Shown here: positions 54,252 through 64,000 of the stretch, one piece after another
Position numbering within the stretch: position 1 is the first letter of the stretch
Layout of the letters: each line of letters opens with the position of its first letter
DNA from: Pseudomonas chlororaphis subsp. chlororaphis
GTDB lineage: Bacteria > Pseudomonadota > Gammaproteobacteria > Pseudomonadales > Pseudomonadaceae
DNA length: 64,000 bases
Direction: 5' to 3'
Assembly: GCF_003945765.1 (NCBI RefSeq)
Contig: NZ_CP027712.1
Coordinates: 4,402,001-4,466,000, forward strand
Translations under genes and position numbers: made by a program
Notes under the pieces: model-generated
Told to the model about the DNA's origin: nothing
What the model saw: the letters and a program-made list of their open reading frames with translations, nothing else
The model's database searches: none

Positions 54252-55151
54252 ATGTCCCTCCCCACCCATGTCCGCCTGGTCGAAGTCGGTCCTCGCGACG
54301 GTTTGCAGAACGAAGCCCAGCCCATCAGCGTCGCCGACAAGGTGCAACTGGTGGATGCCCTGAGCGCGGCCGGGCTCGGCTATATAGAAGTCGGCAGTTT
54401 CGTCTCGCCCAAATGGGTGCCGCAGATGGCCGGGTCCGCCGAGGTGTTCGCGCAGATCCAGCGCAAGCCGGGGGTGACCTACGGCGCCCTCGCCCCGAAC
54501 CTGCGCGGTTTCGAAGACGCCCTGGCCGCCGGGGTCAAGGAAGTCGCGGTGTTCGCCGCCGCCTCCGAGGCGTTTTCCCAGCGCAACATCAACTGCTCCA
54601 TCAGCGAGAGCCTGGAACGCTTCGTGCCGATCATGGAAGCAGCGAAACAGCACGGCGTTACCGTGCGCGGTTACGTGTCCTGTGTGCTGGGCTGCCCTTA
54701 CGAAGGCGAGGTAGCGCCGGAACAGGTCGCCGTGGTCGCCCGCGAGCTGTACAGCATGGGCTGCTACGAAGTGTCCCTGGGCGACACCATCGGCACTGGC
54801 ACCGCCGGCGCTACCCGCCGCATGTTCGAGGTGGTGGCCGCCCATGTTCCGCGGGACAAGCTCGCCGGGCACTTCCACGACACTTATGGCCAGGCCCTGG
54901 CCAATATCTACGCCAGCCTGCTGGAAGGCATCGCGGTGTTCGACAGCTCGATCGCCGGGCTCGGCGGCTGCCCCTATGCCAAGGGCGCCAGCGGCAACGT
55001 CGCCAGCGAGGACGTGCTGTACCTGCTCAACGGGCTGGGCATCGAAACCGGTATCGACATGGAGCGCCTGATCCTCGCCGGCCAGCAGATCTGCTCCGTG
55101 CTGGGGCGGCCCACCGGCTCGCGCGTCGCCAAGGCCCGTTACCCAGGTTGA
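54252..55151 (+). CDS. liuE: Hydroxymethylglutaryl-CoA lyase
   Basis: LiuE (also called MvaB) splits HMG-CoA into acetyl-CoA and acetoacetate, the last step of leucine catabolism. The 299-residue TIM-barrel has the metal/substrate motifs VEVGPRDGLQNE, the HFHDTYGQALANIYAS ligand histidines, and the catalytic cysteine in the signature AGLGGCPYAKGASGN. ATG 54252 has only a weak ribosome-binding site. It lies apart from liuABCD, with liuR upstream and the CrcY-like RNA downstream. Confidence 0.95.
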   Translation: MSLPTHVRLVEVGPRDGLQNEAQPISVADKVQLVDALSAAGLGYIEVGSFVSPKWVPQMAGSAEVFAQIQRKPGVTYGALAPNLRGFEDALAAGVKEVAVFAAASEAFSQRNINCSISESLERFVPIMEAAKQHGVTVRGYVSCVLGCPYEGEVAPEQVAVVARELYSMGCYEVSLGDTIGTGTAGATRRMFEVVAAHVPRDKLAGHFHDTYGQALANIYASLLEGIAVFDSSIAGLGGCPYAKGASGNVASEDVLYLLNGLGIETGIDMERLILAGQQICSVLGRPTGSRVAKARYPG

Positions 55152-55160
55152 GGGGCACGC

Positions 55161-55220
55161 CTGTTTCGGGGTGTTACCGGCCGCTCTGGCGCACGCTCGA
55201 AACGGGTAACACGGAAACAG
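55161..55220 (+). promoter_or_regulatory. Extended dyad, likely CbrB enhancer of the CrcY RNA
   Basis: CTGTTTC-GGG-GTGTTACC (55161-55178) is mirrored by GGTAACAC-G-GAAACAG (55205-55220), with 26 bases between. TGTTAC/GTAACA half-sites resemble those reported for the response regulator CbrB. The centre is about 105 bases upstream of the -24 element. Confidence 0.65.
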
Positions 55221-55294
55221 TTTGTCGATTTTCTAGCGGTACAGATGAAAGGCCATTTTTATCAAGCAATTGATTTTAAAGGACTTTAAAAAGT

Positions 55295-55310
55295 TGGCAT
55301 GGCTTCTGCT
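55295..55310 (+). promoter_or_regulatory. Sigma-54 promoter of the CrcY-like RNA
   Basis: TGGCATG - GCTT - CTGCT matches the RpoN consensus at 14 of 16 positions, with GG and GC ten bases apart. Transcription would begin near 55320. Confidence 0.85.
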
Positions 55311-55320
55311 ATATCTCTGG

Positions 55321-55705
55321 CATAACAAGAATAAAAAGCAGCAAAGCTAATAAAAATAAGACGAAACGACTCTGACATAACAAAAACAACACGGCAGAGA
55401 CGCAGCTAACAGATTTTTTTGGAGAGGATGTGTTTTCCAGGGTGTCTTTAACAATAAGAGCCACCCGCAACCGGGCAGAGAACAATAAAACTACCCCAAG
55501 GTAGCTCCCGAACTGGTTGGTCGCTCAAGCGAGAAAATAGATCAGCGCTCAAAAAAATACGTTTGCTCTTGATCCCGGATGGGGATCGCCAAAAACAGCG
55601 GTAAAGGGTAACGGTTGCCAAAAACAACAACAGACCGCCCCTCAATAATAAAAAAAGAGCACGCAACGACAAAAATTAAAGGGGAGCTTCGGCTCCCCTT
55701 TGTGC
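55321..55705 (+). ncRNA. crcY: CrcY-like small RNA (CrcZ/CrcY/CrcX family, Hfq/Crc antagonist)
   Basis: The region between liuE and the acyl-CoA synthetase is AT-rich and non-coding, and has a sigma-54 promoter and an upstream dyad. The transcript would be about 385 nt. It carries at least seven A-rich AAnAAnAA-type motifs at 55324, 55349, 55379, 55450, 55481, 55620 and 55644, which is the defining feature of the RNAs that titrate Hfq/Crc and so relieve carbon catabolite repression. It closes with a strong terminator. In P. putida, as I recall, crcY lies beside mvaB (HMG-CoA lyase), the same neighbour as here. The exact ends are inferred. Confidence 0.87.
55678..55701 (+). terminator. Terminator of the CrcY-like RNA
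   Basis: AAAGGGGAGC - TTCG - GCTCCCCTTT is a perfect 10-bp stem with a UUCG-type loop. It would also serve the minus-strand acyl-CoA synthetase gene, which converges on it. Confidence 0.93.
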
Positions 55706-55814
55706 TTTCCGGCCTTCCAGTTTCCCTCCCCTCTCCTGACTCGGCTGCGCCCCCCCCCAAAAAACGGCTCGCGAGCCGCTCCCGCACATATTCGCGGGAG
55801 CCAGCTCGAATGGC

Positions 55815-57509
55815 TCAGGAACGCACGCGCAACTCCTCGATGCTGATCTCGCGCATCCTGAACTTCTGGATCTTGCCGGTCACGGTCATCGGGAATTCCT
55901 CGACGAACTTGAAGTAACGCGGCGTCTTGAAGTGAGCGATACGCGCCTTGCACCAGGCCTGCAGCTCCTCCTCGCTGGCGCTATGGCCGGGGTGGAACTT
56001 GATCCAGGCGACGATCTCTTCGCCATATTTCGAGCACGGGATGCCGATCACCTGCACGTCGGCCACCGCCGGGTGGGTGAAGAAAAACTCCTCCAGCTCG
56101 CGCGGATAAATGTTCTCGCCGCCGCGGATGATCATGTCCTTGTTACGCCCGGCGATGCACACGTAACCCTGCTCGTTCATGGTCGCCAGGTCGCCGGTGT
56201 GCATCCAGCCGGCCTGGTCGATGGCTTCGGCCGTGCCCTGGAGGTTGTTCCAGTAGCCCAGCATCACGCTGTAACCGCGGGTACAGAGCTCGCCGATAGT
56301 GCCGCGCGGCACGATATTGCCCGCCTCGTCGATGATCTTGCTTTCCAGCTGCGGCTGGGTGCGGCCGACCGTGGTCACGCGCAGCTCAAGCTCGTCCGCC
56401 GGGCCGGTCTGCAACGACACCGGGCTGGTTTCGGTCATGCCGTAGGCGATCTGCACTTCGCTCATGTGCATCTCGCTGATCACCCGCCGCATCACCTCGA
56501 TCGGACAGGTGGCCCCGGCCATGATCCCGGTGCGCAGGCTCGACAGGTCGAACTCGGCCCGCCGTGGCTGGTCGAGCATGGCAATGAACATGGTCGGCAC
56601 GCCGTACAGCCCAGTGGCCTTTTCCTCGGCCACGGCGCCCAGGGTCAGCAGCGGATCGAAGGCATCGTTGGGGTAGATCATGGTCGTGCCGTGGGTCACG
56701 CAGCCCAGGTTGCCCATGACCATGCCGAAGCAGTGGTACAGCGGCACCGGGATCACCAGGCGGTCCTCGTGGCCCAGGCCCAGGCTCTCGCCGACCATGT
56801 AACCGTTGTTGAGGATGTTGTAGTGACTGAGGGTCGCGCCCTTGGGGAACCCGGTGGTGCCGGAGGTGTACTGGATATTCACCGCCTGGTCGGGGTCCAG
56901 GCTGTCCTGGCGTTCGCGCAGCGCTTCGACGCTGACGCCGGCCCCCAGGTCGGCCAGCTGCGACCAGGGCAGAAAGCCCGACGGCGGCTGGGCGTCGAGG
57001 CTGATCACGCCGCGCAAATCCGGCAGGCGCTCGCTTTGCAGCTGGCCGATGGACTGCTGCGCCAGTTCGGGCGCCAGGCCCTGGAGCATGGCGTGGTAGT
57101 CGGAGGTCTTGAACGCGCCGGCGCACACCAGCCACTGGCAGCCGGACTGCTTGAGCACGTATTCCAGTTCGGAGCTGCGATAGGCCGGATTGATGTTCAC
57201 CAGGATCGCGCCGATCTTGGCGCTGGCGAACTGGCTGATGCACCACTGGGCACAGTTGGGGGCCCAGATGCCCAGCCGGTCGCCGGTCTTGAGCCCCAGG
57301 GCCAGCAGCGCCCGGGCATGCAGATCGACGGTTTCGGCCAGTTGCTGCCAGCTGTAGCGCAGCTGCTGATGACGCACCACCAGGGCTTCGCCCCGAGGGT
57401 ATGACGCCACCGTGCGATCGAACGCCTGACCGATGGTCAGCGCCAGCAAGGCCTTGTCCTGCGTGCCGCGAGTGTAACTGCGCCCCGGCGCGGATGCGGG
57501 TTGATCCAT
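55815..57509 (-). CDS. AMP-dependent acyl-CoA synthetase (ACSF2-like) of the liu cluster
   Basis: This 564-residue adenylate-forming enzyme activates a carboxylic acid to its CoA thioester. The motifs are P-loop [31 protein letters not shown], hinge [18 protein letters not shown], and the C-terminal catalytic lysine in [14 protein letters not shown]. It is divergent from liuA and shares its LiuR-site region, which suggests it belongs to the regulon. Likely substrates are isovalerate, a medium branched acid, or acetoacetate released by LiuE; the sequence does not decide. A C-terminal repeat-free terminator is shared with the CrcY-like RNA. Confidence 0.9.
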   Translation of the reverse strand: MDQPASAPGRSYTRGTQDKALLALTIGQAFDRTVASYPRGEALVVRHQQLRYSWQQLAETVDLHARALLALGLKTGDRLGIWAPNCAQWCISQFASAKIGAILVNINPAYRSSELEYVLKQSGCQWLVCAGAFKTSDYHAMLQGLAPELAQQSIGQLQSERLPDLRGVISLDAQPPSGFLPWSQLADLGAGVSVEALRERQDSLDPDQAVNIQYTSGTTGFPKGATLSHYNILNNGYMVGESLGLGHEDRLVIPVPLYHCFGMVMGNLGCVTHGTTMIYPNDAFDPLLTLGAVAEEKATGLYGVPTMFIAMLDQPRRAEFDLSSLRTGIMAGATCPIEVMRRVISEMHMSEVQIAYGMTETSPVSLQTGPADELELRVTTVGRTQPQLESKIIDEAGNIVPRGTIGELCTRGYSVMLGYWNNLQGTAEAIDQAGWMHTGDLATMNEQGYVCIAGRNKDMIIRGGENIYPRELEEFFFTHPAVADVQVIGIPCSKYGEEIVAWIKFHPGHSASEEELQAWCKARIAHFKTPRYFKFVEEFPMTVTGKIQKFRMREISIEELRVRS

Positions 57510-57605
57510 GATGACCCCTATTGTCTTTATTAGTGGGTAAGCATGAGCCAGGCATGTAGCGAAGGAGCCTGGCCCCCAGCGAAAACGCCCCTACTCTGGC
57601 GCAAG

Positions 57606-57664
57606 TTGACGTTTACGTAAAGGGTGATTGACAGCCACCCGTCGCAGGCTTACGTTAACGTAAA
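57606..57664. promoter_or_regulatory. Two LiuR-type operators in the liuA / acyl-CoA synthetase divergent region
   Basis: TTGACGTTTACGTAAA (57606-57621) and CTTACGTTAACGTAAA (57649-57664) share the ACGTnnACGT core with the liuR operator; their centres are 43 bp apart. The second overlaps the -10 position of a promoter with TTGACA (57628-57633) 17 bases upstream. Confidence 0.82.
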
Positions 57665-57710
57665 GGTGAGAGCCGAATCAGCCGCTCCCCACAGCCCGAC
57701 TCCCTTACAT

Positions 57711-57718
57711 AAAAACAA
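57711..57718 (+). promoter_or_regulatory. CA motif (Hfq/Crc site) before liuA
   Basis: AAAAACAA fits AAnAAnAA and lies just before the GAAGG ribosome-binding site of liuA. It would put leucine catabolism under Hfq/Crc control. Confidence 0.45.
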
Positions 57719-57734
57719 GTTTGAAGGTGCCCCC

Positions 57735-58898
57735 ATGAGCTATCCGACCCTGAACTTTGCCCTCGGCGAAACCATCGACATGCTCCGCGACCAGGTGCAG
57801 GCCTTCGTCAAGGCCGAGCTGGCGCCACGGGCGGCACAGATCGACATCGACAACCTGTTCCCCGCCGACATGTGGCGCAAGTTCGGCGACATGGGCCTGC
57901 TGGGCATCACCGTGCCGGAAGAATACGGCGGCGCCGGCCTGGGCTACCTGGCCCACGTGGTGGCCATGGAAGAAATCAGCCGCGGCTCGGCCTCGGTCGC
58001 CCTCTCCTACGGCGCCCACTCCAACCTCTGCGTCAACCAGATCAACCGCAACGGCAACCACCAACAGAAAAGCCACTACCTGCCCAAGCTGATCAGCGGC
58101 GAACACATCGGCGCCCTGGCCATGAGCGAACCCAACGCCGGCTCCGACGTGGTCTCGATGAAGCTGCGCGCCGACAAGCGTGGCGATCGCTACGTGCTCA
58201 ACGGCAGCAAGACCTGGATCACCAACGGCCCCGACGCCAACACCTATGTGATCTACGCCAAGACCGACCTGGAAAAGGGCCCGCACGGCATCACCGCGTT
58301 TATCGTCGAGCGCGACTGGAAAGGCTTCAGCCGCAGCAACAAGTTCGACAAGCTGGGCATGCGCGGCTCCAACACCTGCGAGCTGTTCTTCGACGACGTG
58401 GAAGTCCCGGAAGAGAACATCCTCGGCGTGCTCAATGGCGGCGTTAAGGTGCTGATGAGCGGCCTGGACTACGAGCGCGTGGTGCTCTCCGGCGGCCCGA
58501 CCGGGATCATGCAGGCCTGCATGGACCTGGTGGTGCCCTACATCCACGACCGCAAGCAGTTCGGCCAGAGCATCGGCGAGTTCCAGCTGATCCAGGGCAA
58601 GGTCGCCGACATGTACACCCAGCTCAACGCCAGCCGCGCCTACCTGTATGCCGTGGCCCAGGCCTGCGAGCGCGGCGAGACCACGCGCAAGGACGCCGCC
58701 GGGGTGATCCTCTACAGCGCCGAACGCGCCACCCAGATGGCCCTGGACGCGATCCAGATCCTCGGCGGCAACGGCTACATCAACGAGTTCCCCGCCGGCC
58801 GCCTGCTGCGTGACGCCAAGTTGTATGAAATCGGCGCCGGCACCAGCGAAATCCGCCGCATGCTGATCGGTCGCGAACTGTTCAACGAAACCCGCTAA
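57735..58898 (+). CDS. liuA: Isovaleryl-CoA dehydrogenase
   Basis: LiuA oxidises isovaleryl-CoA to 3-methylcrotonyl-CoA using FAD. The 387-residue protein has the isovaleryl-CoA-dehydrogenase-specific stretch [19 protein letters not shown], the catalytic glutamate in [14 protein letters not shown] (about residue 245), and the C-terminal [24 protein letters not shown] 57735 follows GAAGGTG; the frame extends upstream through the operator region. It opens the liuABCD operon, 11 bases before liuB. Confidence 0.96.
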   Translation: MSYPTLNFALGETIDMLRDQVQAFVKAELAPRAAQIDIDNLFPADMWRKFGDMGLLGITVPEEYGGAGLGYLAHVVAMEEISRGSASVALSYGAHSNLCVNQINRNGNHQQKSHYLPKLISGEHIGALAMSEPNAGSDVVSMKLRADKRGDRYVLNGSKTWITNGPDANTYVIYAKTDLEKGPHGITAFIVERDWKGFSRSNKFDKLGMRGSNTCELFFDDVEVPEENILGVLNGGVKVLMSGLDYERVVLSGGPTGIMQACMDLVVPYIHDRKQFGQSIGEFQLIQGKVADMYTQLNASRAYLYAVAQACERGETTRKDAAGVILYSAERATQMALDAIQILGGNGYINEFPAGRLLRDAKLYEIGAGTSEIRRMLIGRELFNETR

Positions 58899-58909
58899 CG
58901 GAGCTGTCC

Positions 58910-60517
<1,608 letters not shown>

Positions 60518-60534
60518 CCCGGAGCGAAACCGAC

Positions 60535-61350
60535 ATGAACGACTTCAACACCCTGGAACTGCTGAAGGACCCGCGTGGCTTCGCTACCCTGTGGCTCAGC
60601 CGTGAGGAAAAGAACAACGCCTTCAACGCCGAAATGATCCGCGAGCTGATCCTCGCCCTGGATCAGGTGCAAAGCGATCCGGCCCTGCGTTTCCTGCTGG
60701 TGCGCGGCCGCGGCAAGCATTTCAGCGCCGGCGCCGACCTGGCCTGGATGCAGCAGTCGGCCGAACTCGACTACCACACCAACCTCGACGACGCCCGCGA
60801 GCTGGCCGAACTGATGTACAACCTGGCCAAGCTGAAGATCCCGACCCTGGCCGTGGTGCAAGGCGCGGCCTTTGGCGGCGCCCTGGGCCTGATCAGTTGC
60901 TGCGACATGGCCATCGGTGCCGACGACGCGCAGTTCTGCCTCTCGGAAGTACGCATCGGCCTGGCCCCGGCGGTGATCAGCCCGTTCGTGGTGCAGGCTA
61001 TCGGCGAACGCGCGGCGCGCCGCTACGCCCTGACCGCCGAGCGCTTCAGCGGCCAGCGGGCCCGGGAAATCGGCCTGCTGGCGGAAAGCTACCCGACGAC
61101 CGAGCTGGAACAACAAGTGGCGTCGTGGATCGACAACCTGCTGCTCAACAGCCCGTGCGCCATGCGCGCCAGCAAGGACCTGCTGCGCGAAGTCGGCAAC
61201 GGCGCCCTGACCCCGGCCCTGCGCCGTTACTGCGAAAACGCCATTGCCCGCATCCGCGTCAGCCCCGAAGGCCAGGAAGGCCTGCGCGCCTTTCTGCAAA
61301 AGCGCTCGCCCAGCTGGCAGCCCGACCAGATCACCAAGGAGTCGCGTTAA
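60535..61350 (+). CDS. liuC: Methylglutaconyl-CoA hydratase
   Basis: LiuC hydrates 3-methylglutaconyl-CoA to HMG-CoA. The 271-residue crotonase-family protein has the CoA oxyanion motifs GRGKHFSAGADLAWM and VQGAAFGGALGLISCCDMAI, and SEVRIGLAPAVISPFV. ATG 60535 follows GGAGCG; longer in-frame readings start within liuB and are rejected. The stop overlaps the liuD start (TAATG). Confidence 0.95.
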   Translation: MNDFNTLELLKDPRGFATLWLSREEKNNAFNAEMIRELILALDQVQSDPALRFLLVRGRGKHFSAGADLAWMQQSAELDYHTNLDDARELAELMYNLAKLKIPTLAVVQGAAFGGALGLISCCDMAIGADDAQFCLSEVRIGLAPAVISPFVVQAIGERAARRYALTAERFSGQRAREIGLLAESYPTTELEQQVASWIDNLLLNSPCAMRASKDLLREVGNGALTPALRRYCENAIARIRVSPEGQEGLRAFLQKRSPSWQPDQITKESR

Positions 61351-63296
61351 TGAGCGCCCCTGTCCTGACCACCCTGCTGGTGGCCAACCGCGGCGAGATC
61401 GCCTGCCGCGTGATGCGCACCGCCAAGGCCCTGGGCCTGACCACCGTGGCCGTGCACAGCGCCACCGACCGTGACGCCCGCCACAGCCGCGAAGCCGACC
61501 TGCGCATCGACCTGGGCGGCAGCAAGGCCGCCGACAGCTACCTGCAGATCGACAAACTGATTGCCGCCGCCAAGGCCAGCGGCGCCCAGGCGATTCACCC
61601 GGGCTACGGTTTTCTGTCGGAGAACGCCGGCTTCGCCCGCGCCATCGAAGCCGCTGGCCTGATCTTCCTCGGCCCGCCGGCGTCGGCCATCGACGCCATG
61701 GGCAGCAAATCGGCGGCCAAGGCACTGATGGAAACCGCTGGCGTGCCCCTGGTCCCCGGTTACCACGGCGAAGCCCAGGACCTGGAAACCTTCCGCGTCG
61801 CCGCCGAACGCATCGGCTACCCGGTACTGCTCAAGGCCACCGCTGGCGGTGGCGGCAAGGGCATGAAAGTGGTGGTGGACGTCAGCCAGCTGGCCGAAGC
61901 CCTGGCCTCGGCCCAGCGTGAGGCGCAGTCGTCCTTCGGCGATTCGCGGATGCTGGTGGAAAAGTACGTGCTCAAGCCGCGTCACGTGGAGATCCAGGTG
62001 TTCGCCGACCAGCACGGCAACTGCCTGTACCTCAACGAGCGCGACTGCTCGATCCAGCGGCGCCACCAGAAAGTCGTCGAAGAAGCCCCGGCCCCCGGCC
62101 TGAGCGTCGAGCAGCGCAAGGCCATGGGCGAAGCCGCGGTGCGCGCAGCGCAGGCCATCGGTTACGTCGGCGCCGGTACCGTGGAGTTCCTGCTGGATTC
62201 GCGCGGCGAATTCTTCTTCATGGAAATGAACACCCGCCTGCAAGTGGAGCACCCGGTCACCGAAGCCATCACCGGGCTGGACCTGGTGGCCTGGCAAATC
62301 CGCGTGGCCCAGGGCGAAGCGCTGCCAATCACCCAGGATCAGGTGCCGCTGATCGGGCATGCGATCGAAGTGCGGCTGTACGCCGAGGACCCGGGCAATG
62401 ACTTCCTCCCGGCCACCGGGCGCCTAGCGCTGTACCGCGAATCGGCGTCGGGTCCTGGACGTCGGGTGGACAGCGGCGTCGAGCAAGGCGACAGCGTGTC
62501 GCCGTTCTACGACCCGATGCTCGGCAAACTGATTGCCTGGGGCGAAAACCGCGAGCAGGCGCGTTTGCGCCTGCTGGGCATGCTCGACGAGTTCGCCATT
62601 GGCGGGCTGAAGACCAACCTGGCGTTCCTGCGGCGCATCATCGCCCATCCGGCCTTCGCCGCCGCCGAGCTGGATACCGGCTTTATCCCGCGCTATCAGG
62701 ACCAGTTGCTGCCACCGGCCAGCGCCTTGAGCGACGAGTTCTGGCAAGCCGCCGCCCAGGCGTTCGCCCAGAGCCAGCCGGACCAGACGCGCATCGACGA
62801 CCGTCACTCGCCCTGGGCCAAGGCCAGCGGCCTGCGCATCGGCCTGCCGCGGGAAACAGTGCTGCACCTCGACTGCGAGGGCCAGGACCGGGCGATCACG
62901 CTGGACACCCACAACACGGCCATGGCCTTGCACGGCGAGCAGCTGTCGATCGAACACAAGGGGCTGCGCCAGCAGCACCGGGCGATTCGCCAGGGCGACA
63001 GCCTGTACCTGAAGTGGCAGGGCGAGATGCACCGGGTCACGGCCTATGACCCGATTGCCGCGGTGGAGGCCAGCCACGGCCATCATGGCGGCCTGACCGC
63101 GCCCATGAACGGCAGCATCGTGCGGGTTCTGGTGCAAGCCGGGCAGAGCGTCGAAGCTGGCGCGCAACTGGTGGTTCTGGAAGCGATGAAGATGGAACAC
63201 AGCATCCGCGCACCGCAAGCCGGGGTGGTCAAGGCGCTGTATTGCCAGGAAGGTGAAATGGTCAGTGAGGGAAGTGCCCTGGTGGAGCTGGAATAA
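61350..63296 (+). CDS. liuD: Methylcrotonyl-CoA carboxylase, biotin-carrying (alpha) subunit
   Basis: LiuD carboxylates its own biotin with ATP and bicarbonate. The 648-residue protein has the biotin carboxylase domains (1-450; LLVANRGEIACRVMRTAK, ATP-grasp loop ATAGGGGKGMK, and FMEMNTRLQVEHPVTE), a BT linker region, and the C-terminal biotin carrier domain with the biotinylated lysine in VLEAMKMEHSI. It partners LiuB in an alpha6-beta6 complex. Last gene of the operon, with a strong terminator. Confidence 0.96.
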   Translation: MSAPVLTTLLVANRGEIACRVMRTAKALGLTTVAVHSATDRDARHSREADLRIDLGGSKAADSYLQIDKLIAAAKASGAQAIHPGYGFLSENAGFARAIEAAGLIFLGPPASAIDAMGSKSAAKALMETAGVPLVPGYHGEAQDLETFRVAAERIGYPVLLKATAGGGGKGMKVVVDVSQLAEALASAQREAQSSFGDSRMLVEKYVLKPRHVEIQVFADQHGNCLYLNERDCSIQRRHQKVVEEAPAPGLSVEQRKAMGEAAVRAAQAIGYVGAGTVEFLLDSRGEFFFMEMNTRLQVEHPVTEAITGLDLVAWQIRVAQGEALPITQDQVPLIGHAIEVRLYAEDPGNDFLPATGRLALYRESASGPGRRVDSGVEQGDSVSPFYDPMLGKLIAWGENREQARLRLLGMLDEFAIGGLKTNLAFLRRIIAHPAFAAAELDTGFIPRYQDQLLPPASALSDEFWQAAAQAFAQSQPDQTRIDDRHSPWAKASGLRIGLPRETVLHLDCEGQDRAITLDTHNTAMALHGEQLSIEHKGLRQQHRAIRQGDSLYLKWQGEMHRVTAYDPIAAVEASHGHHGGLTAPMNGSIVRVLVQAGQSVEAGAQLVVLEAMKMEHSIRAPQAGVVKALYCQEGEMVSEGSALVELE

Positions 63297-63311
63297 GCTC
63301 CTGAGGCAGAA

Positions 63312-63349
63312 GATCGTTCCCGCAGCCTTGCGGGAACGATCGTATTTTT
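63312..63349 (+). terminator. Terminator of the liuABCD operon
   Basis: A perfect 13-bp stem GATCGTTCCCGCA/TGCGGGAACGATC with a GCCT loop is followed by GTATTTTT. The 3' half lies a few bases from the end of the convergent repressor gene. Confidence 0.94.
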
Positions 63350-63352
63350 ACG

Positions 63353-64000
63353 TCAGAATTTAGCGGTAGCCTGCACCACGACACCAATAATCCGACAGTC
63401 ATCGCTGTAAAGCACCTTCGGGTAAGTCGGATTCAGCGGCACCAGATAACGTTGCCCACCCTCCTCCACCAGCTTGCGGAAAATCGCTTCGGTGCTGCCC
63501 GGGCATTGCACGATCACCAGCTTGCCGGGAACCGCCTCCACCGCCGGGTCCACCAGGATCAACATGTCCTGGGCGATGCTCAGGCCGCTCGGGGCAATCA
63601 TCGCGTCGCCCACCACGACCAGCCAGAAAGCCGAGCCTTCGGCCTGGTAGTCGGAGAGCTCGTAACGCTCGCTGGCGTAGCCCGCGCCACCAGCCTCGCG
63701 CACCTCGCCAACGCCCCGCCAGTCGCTGACCGGATAGCGGAAGTACGGGTTGTACTTCTGCACCAACGACGGCCCTTCCAGCAGCAGTTGGCCCTCGTCA
63801 TCCACCTGTGGTTTTTCGCGGATCACCAGCGCGACTTCGAGAAAACCCAGGCCGATTTCTTCCAGCACCCGGTTCATGTCTTCGATCTTCGGCTGGCGCC
63901 GTTTGCTCAGCCAGTGGCCGATGCCGCCCTGGGACATGCCCAGGCGTTCCGCGAGCTTTTCTTGTGTGACCTTGCGGTCCTTCATGTTGGATTTAACCAA
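63353..64000 (-). CDS. CI/PrtR-like HTH repressor with inactive S24 peptidase domain (start outside window)
   Basis: The visible 215 residues run off the window at the N-terminal side. They hold most of an XRE-type helix-turn-helix (TQEKLAERLGMSQGGIGHW, about 12-30), a linker, and an S24/LexA-like C-terminal domain (about 105-215). In autocleaving relatives the catalytic serine stands in GDSM; here it is GDAM with alanine (codon GCG at 63602-63604), while the partner lysine is kept (FRKLV, about residue 176). It may therefore be a repressor that cannot cleave itself. The closest known style is the pyocin regulator PrtR. Neighbouring phage genes, if any, lie beyond the window. Confidence 0.82.
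   Translation of the reverse strand: MVKSNMKDRKVTQEKLAERLGMSQGGIGHWLSKRRQPKIEDMNRVLEEIGLGFLEVALVIREKPQVDDEGQLLLEGPSLVQKYNPYFRYPVSDWRGVGEVREAGGAGYASERYELSDYQAEGSAFWLVVVGDAMIAPSGLSIAQDMLILVDPAVEAVPGKLVIVQCPGSTEAIFRKLVEEGGQRYLVPLNPTYPKVLYSDDCRIIGVVVQATAKF

Noticed and set aside
55615..55953. Frames of about 100 codons on both strands at the CrcY 3' end
   Set aside because: They cross the RNA terminator and the end of the acyl-CoA synthetase gene; the region is non-coding RNA.
63353..64000. Prophage at the right edge
   Set aside because: Only a CI-like repressor is visible; no integrase, structural or lysis genes are in the window.

Overview
The window is a chromosomal segment of a Pseudomonas of the fluorescens/chlororaphis/protegens type. 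The evidence is high GC content with strong G/C third positions, a fused nuoCD inside a complete 13-gene nuo operon, the conserved order mnmA-hflD-purB-roxA ... aceA-nuo, a liu leucine-catabolism cluster with its MerR regulator, and fluorescens-style REP/REPIN repeats. Almost every long reading frame antisense to a gene is a shadow of high GC.

Layout. 1-5.5 kb: end of mnmA, hflD, purB, a ribosomal oxygenase (roxA), a GNAT enzyme and a small orphan secretin-like protein. 5.5-7.4 kb: isocitrate lyase behind a roughly 0.45 kb leader. 7.4-22.9 kb: nuoA to nuoN (complex I). 23-23.3 kb: remnant of an antitoxin gene. 23.3-29.3 kb (minus): a six-gene ABC importer of the GlpSTPQUV (glycerol) type. A divergent AcoR-like sigma-54 activator follows (29.6-31.4 kb), and between them lie a -24/-12 promoter and six TGAACA repeats. 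31.4-32.1 kb: a Phd/VapC toxin-antitoxin pair. 32.2-36.8 kb: cysS, glnS (minus), ppiB, lpxH (plus). 37-41.7 kb (minus): marR and an EmrAB/NodT tripartite efflux operon with a double operator. 41.9-47.3 kb (minus): tamA-tamB. 47.4-51 kb: GNAT, xthA, yegP, and a phosphate-binding/OmpA fusion behind a Pho-box-like element. 51.2-53.5 kb: an acyl-CoA dehydrogenase with a divergent LysR regulator. 53.6-63.3 kb: the leucine/isovalerate regulon (liuR, liuE, an acyl-CoA synthetase, liuABCD). 63.35 kb to the end: a CI/PrtR-like repressor running off the window.

The main non-coding find lies between liuE and the acyl-CoA synthetase. It is a sigma-54 promoter with an upstream dyad, followed by about 385 nt carrying seven AAnAAnAA (CA) motifs and a strong terminator. 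This is the architecture of the CbrAB/RpoN-dependent Crc-antagonist small RNAs (CrcZ/CrcY/CrcX), and the position next to HMG-CoA lyase points to CrcY. CA motifs, the sites where Hfq/Crc represses translation, also sit just before the starts of the sigma-54 activator, glpS, liuA and the LysR gene. The window may therefore hold both a catabolite-repression antagonist RNA and several of its indirect targets.

Other points of interest: a GlpS/GlpT ATPase pair in which one of the two composite ATP sites looks degenerate, an S24-type repressor whose catalytic serine is alanine, three LiuR-type palindromes, and two families of REP repeats, one of which supplies the lpxH stop codon. I found no tRNA, rRNA, CRISPR array, insertion sequence or transposase.
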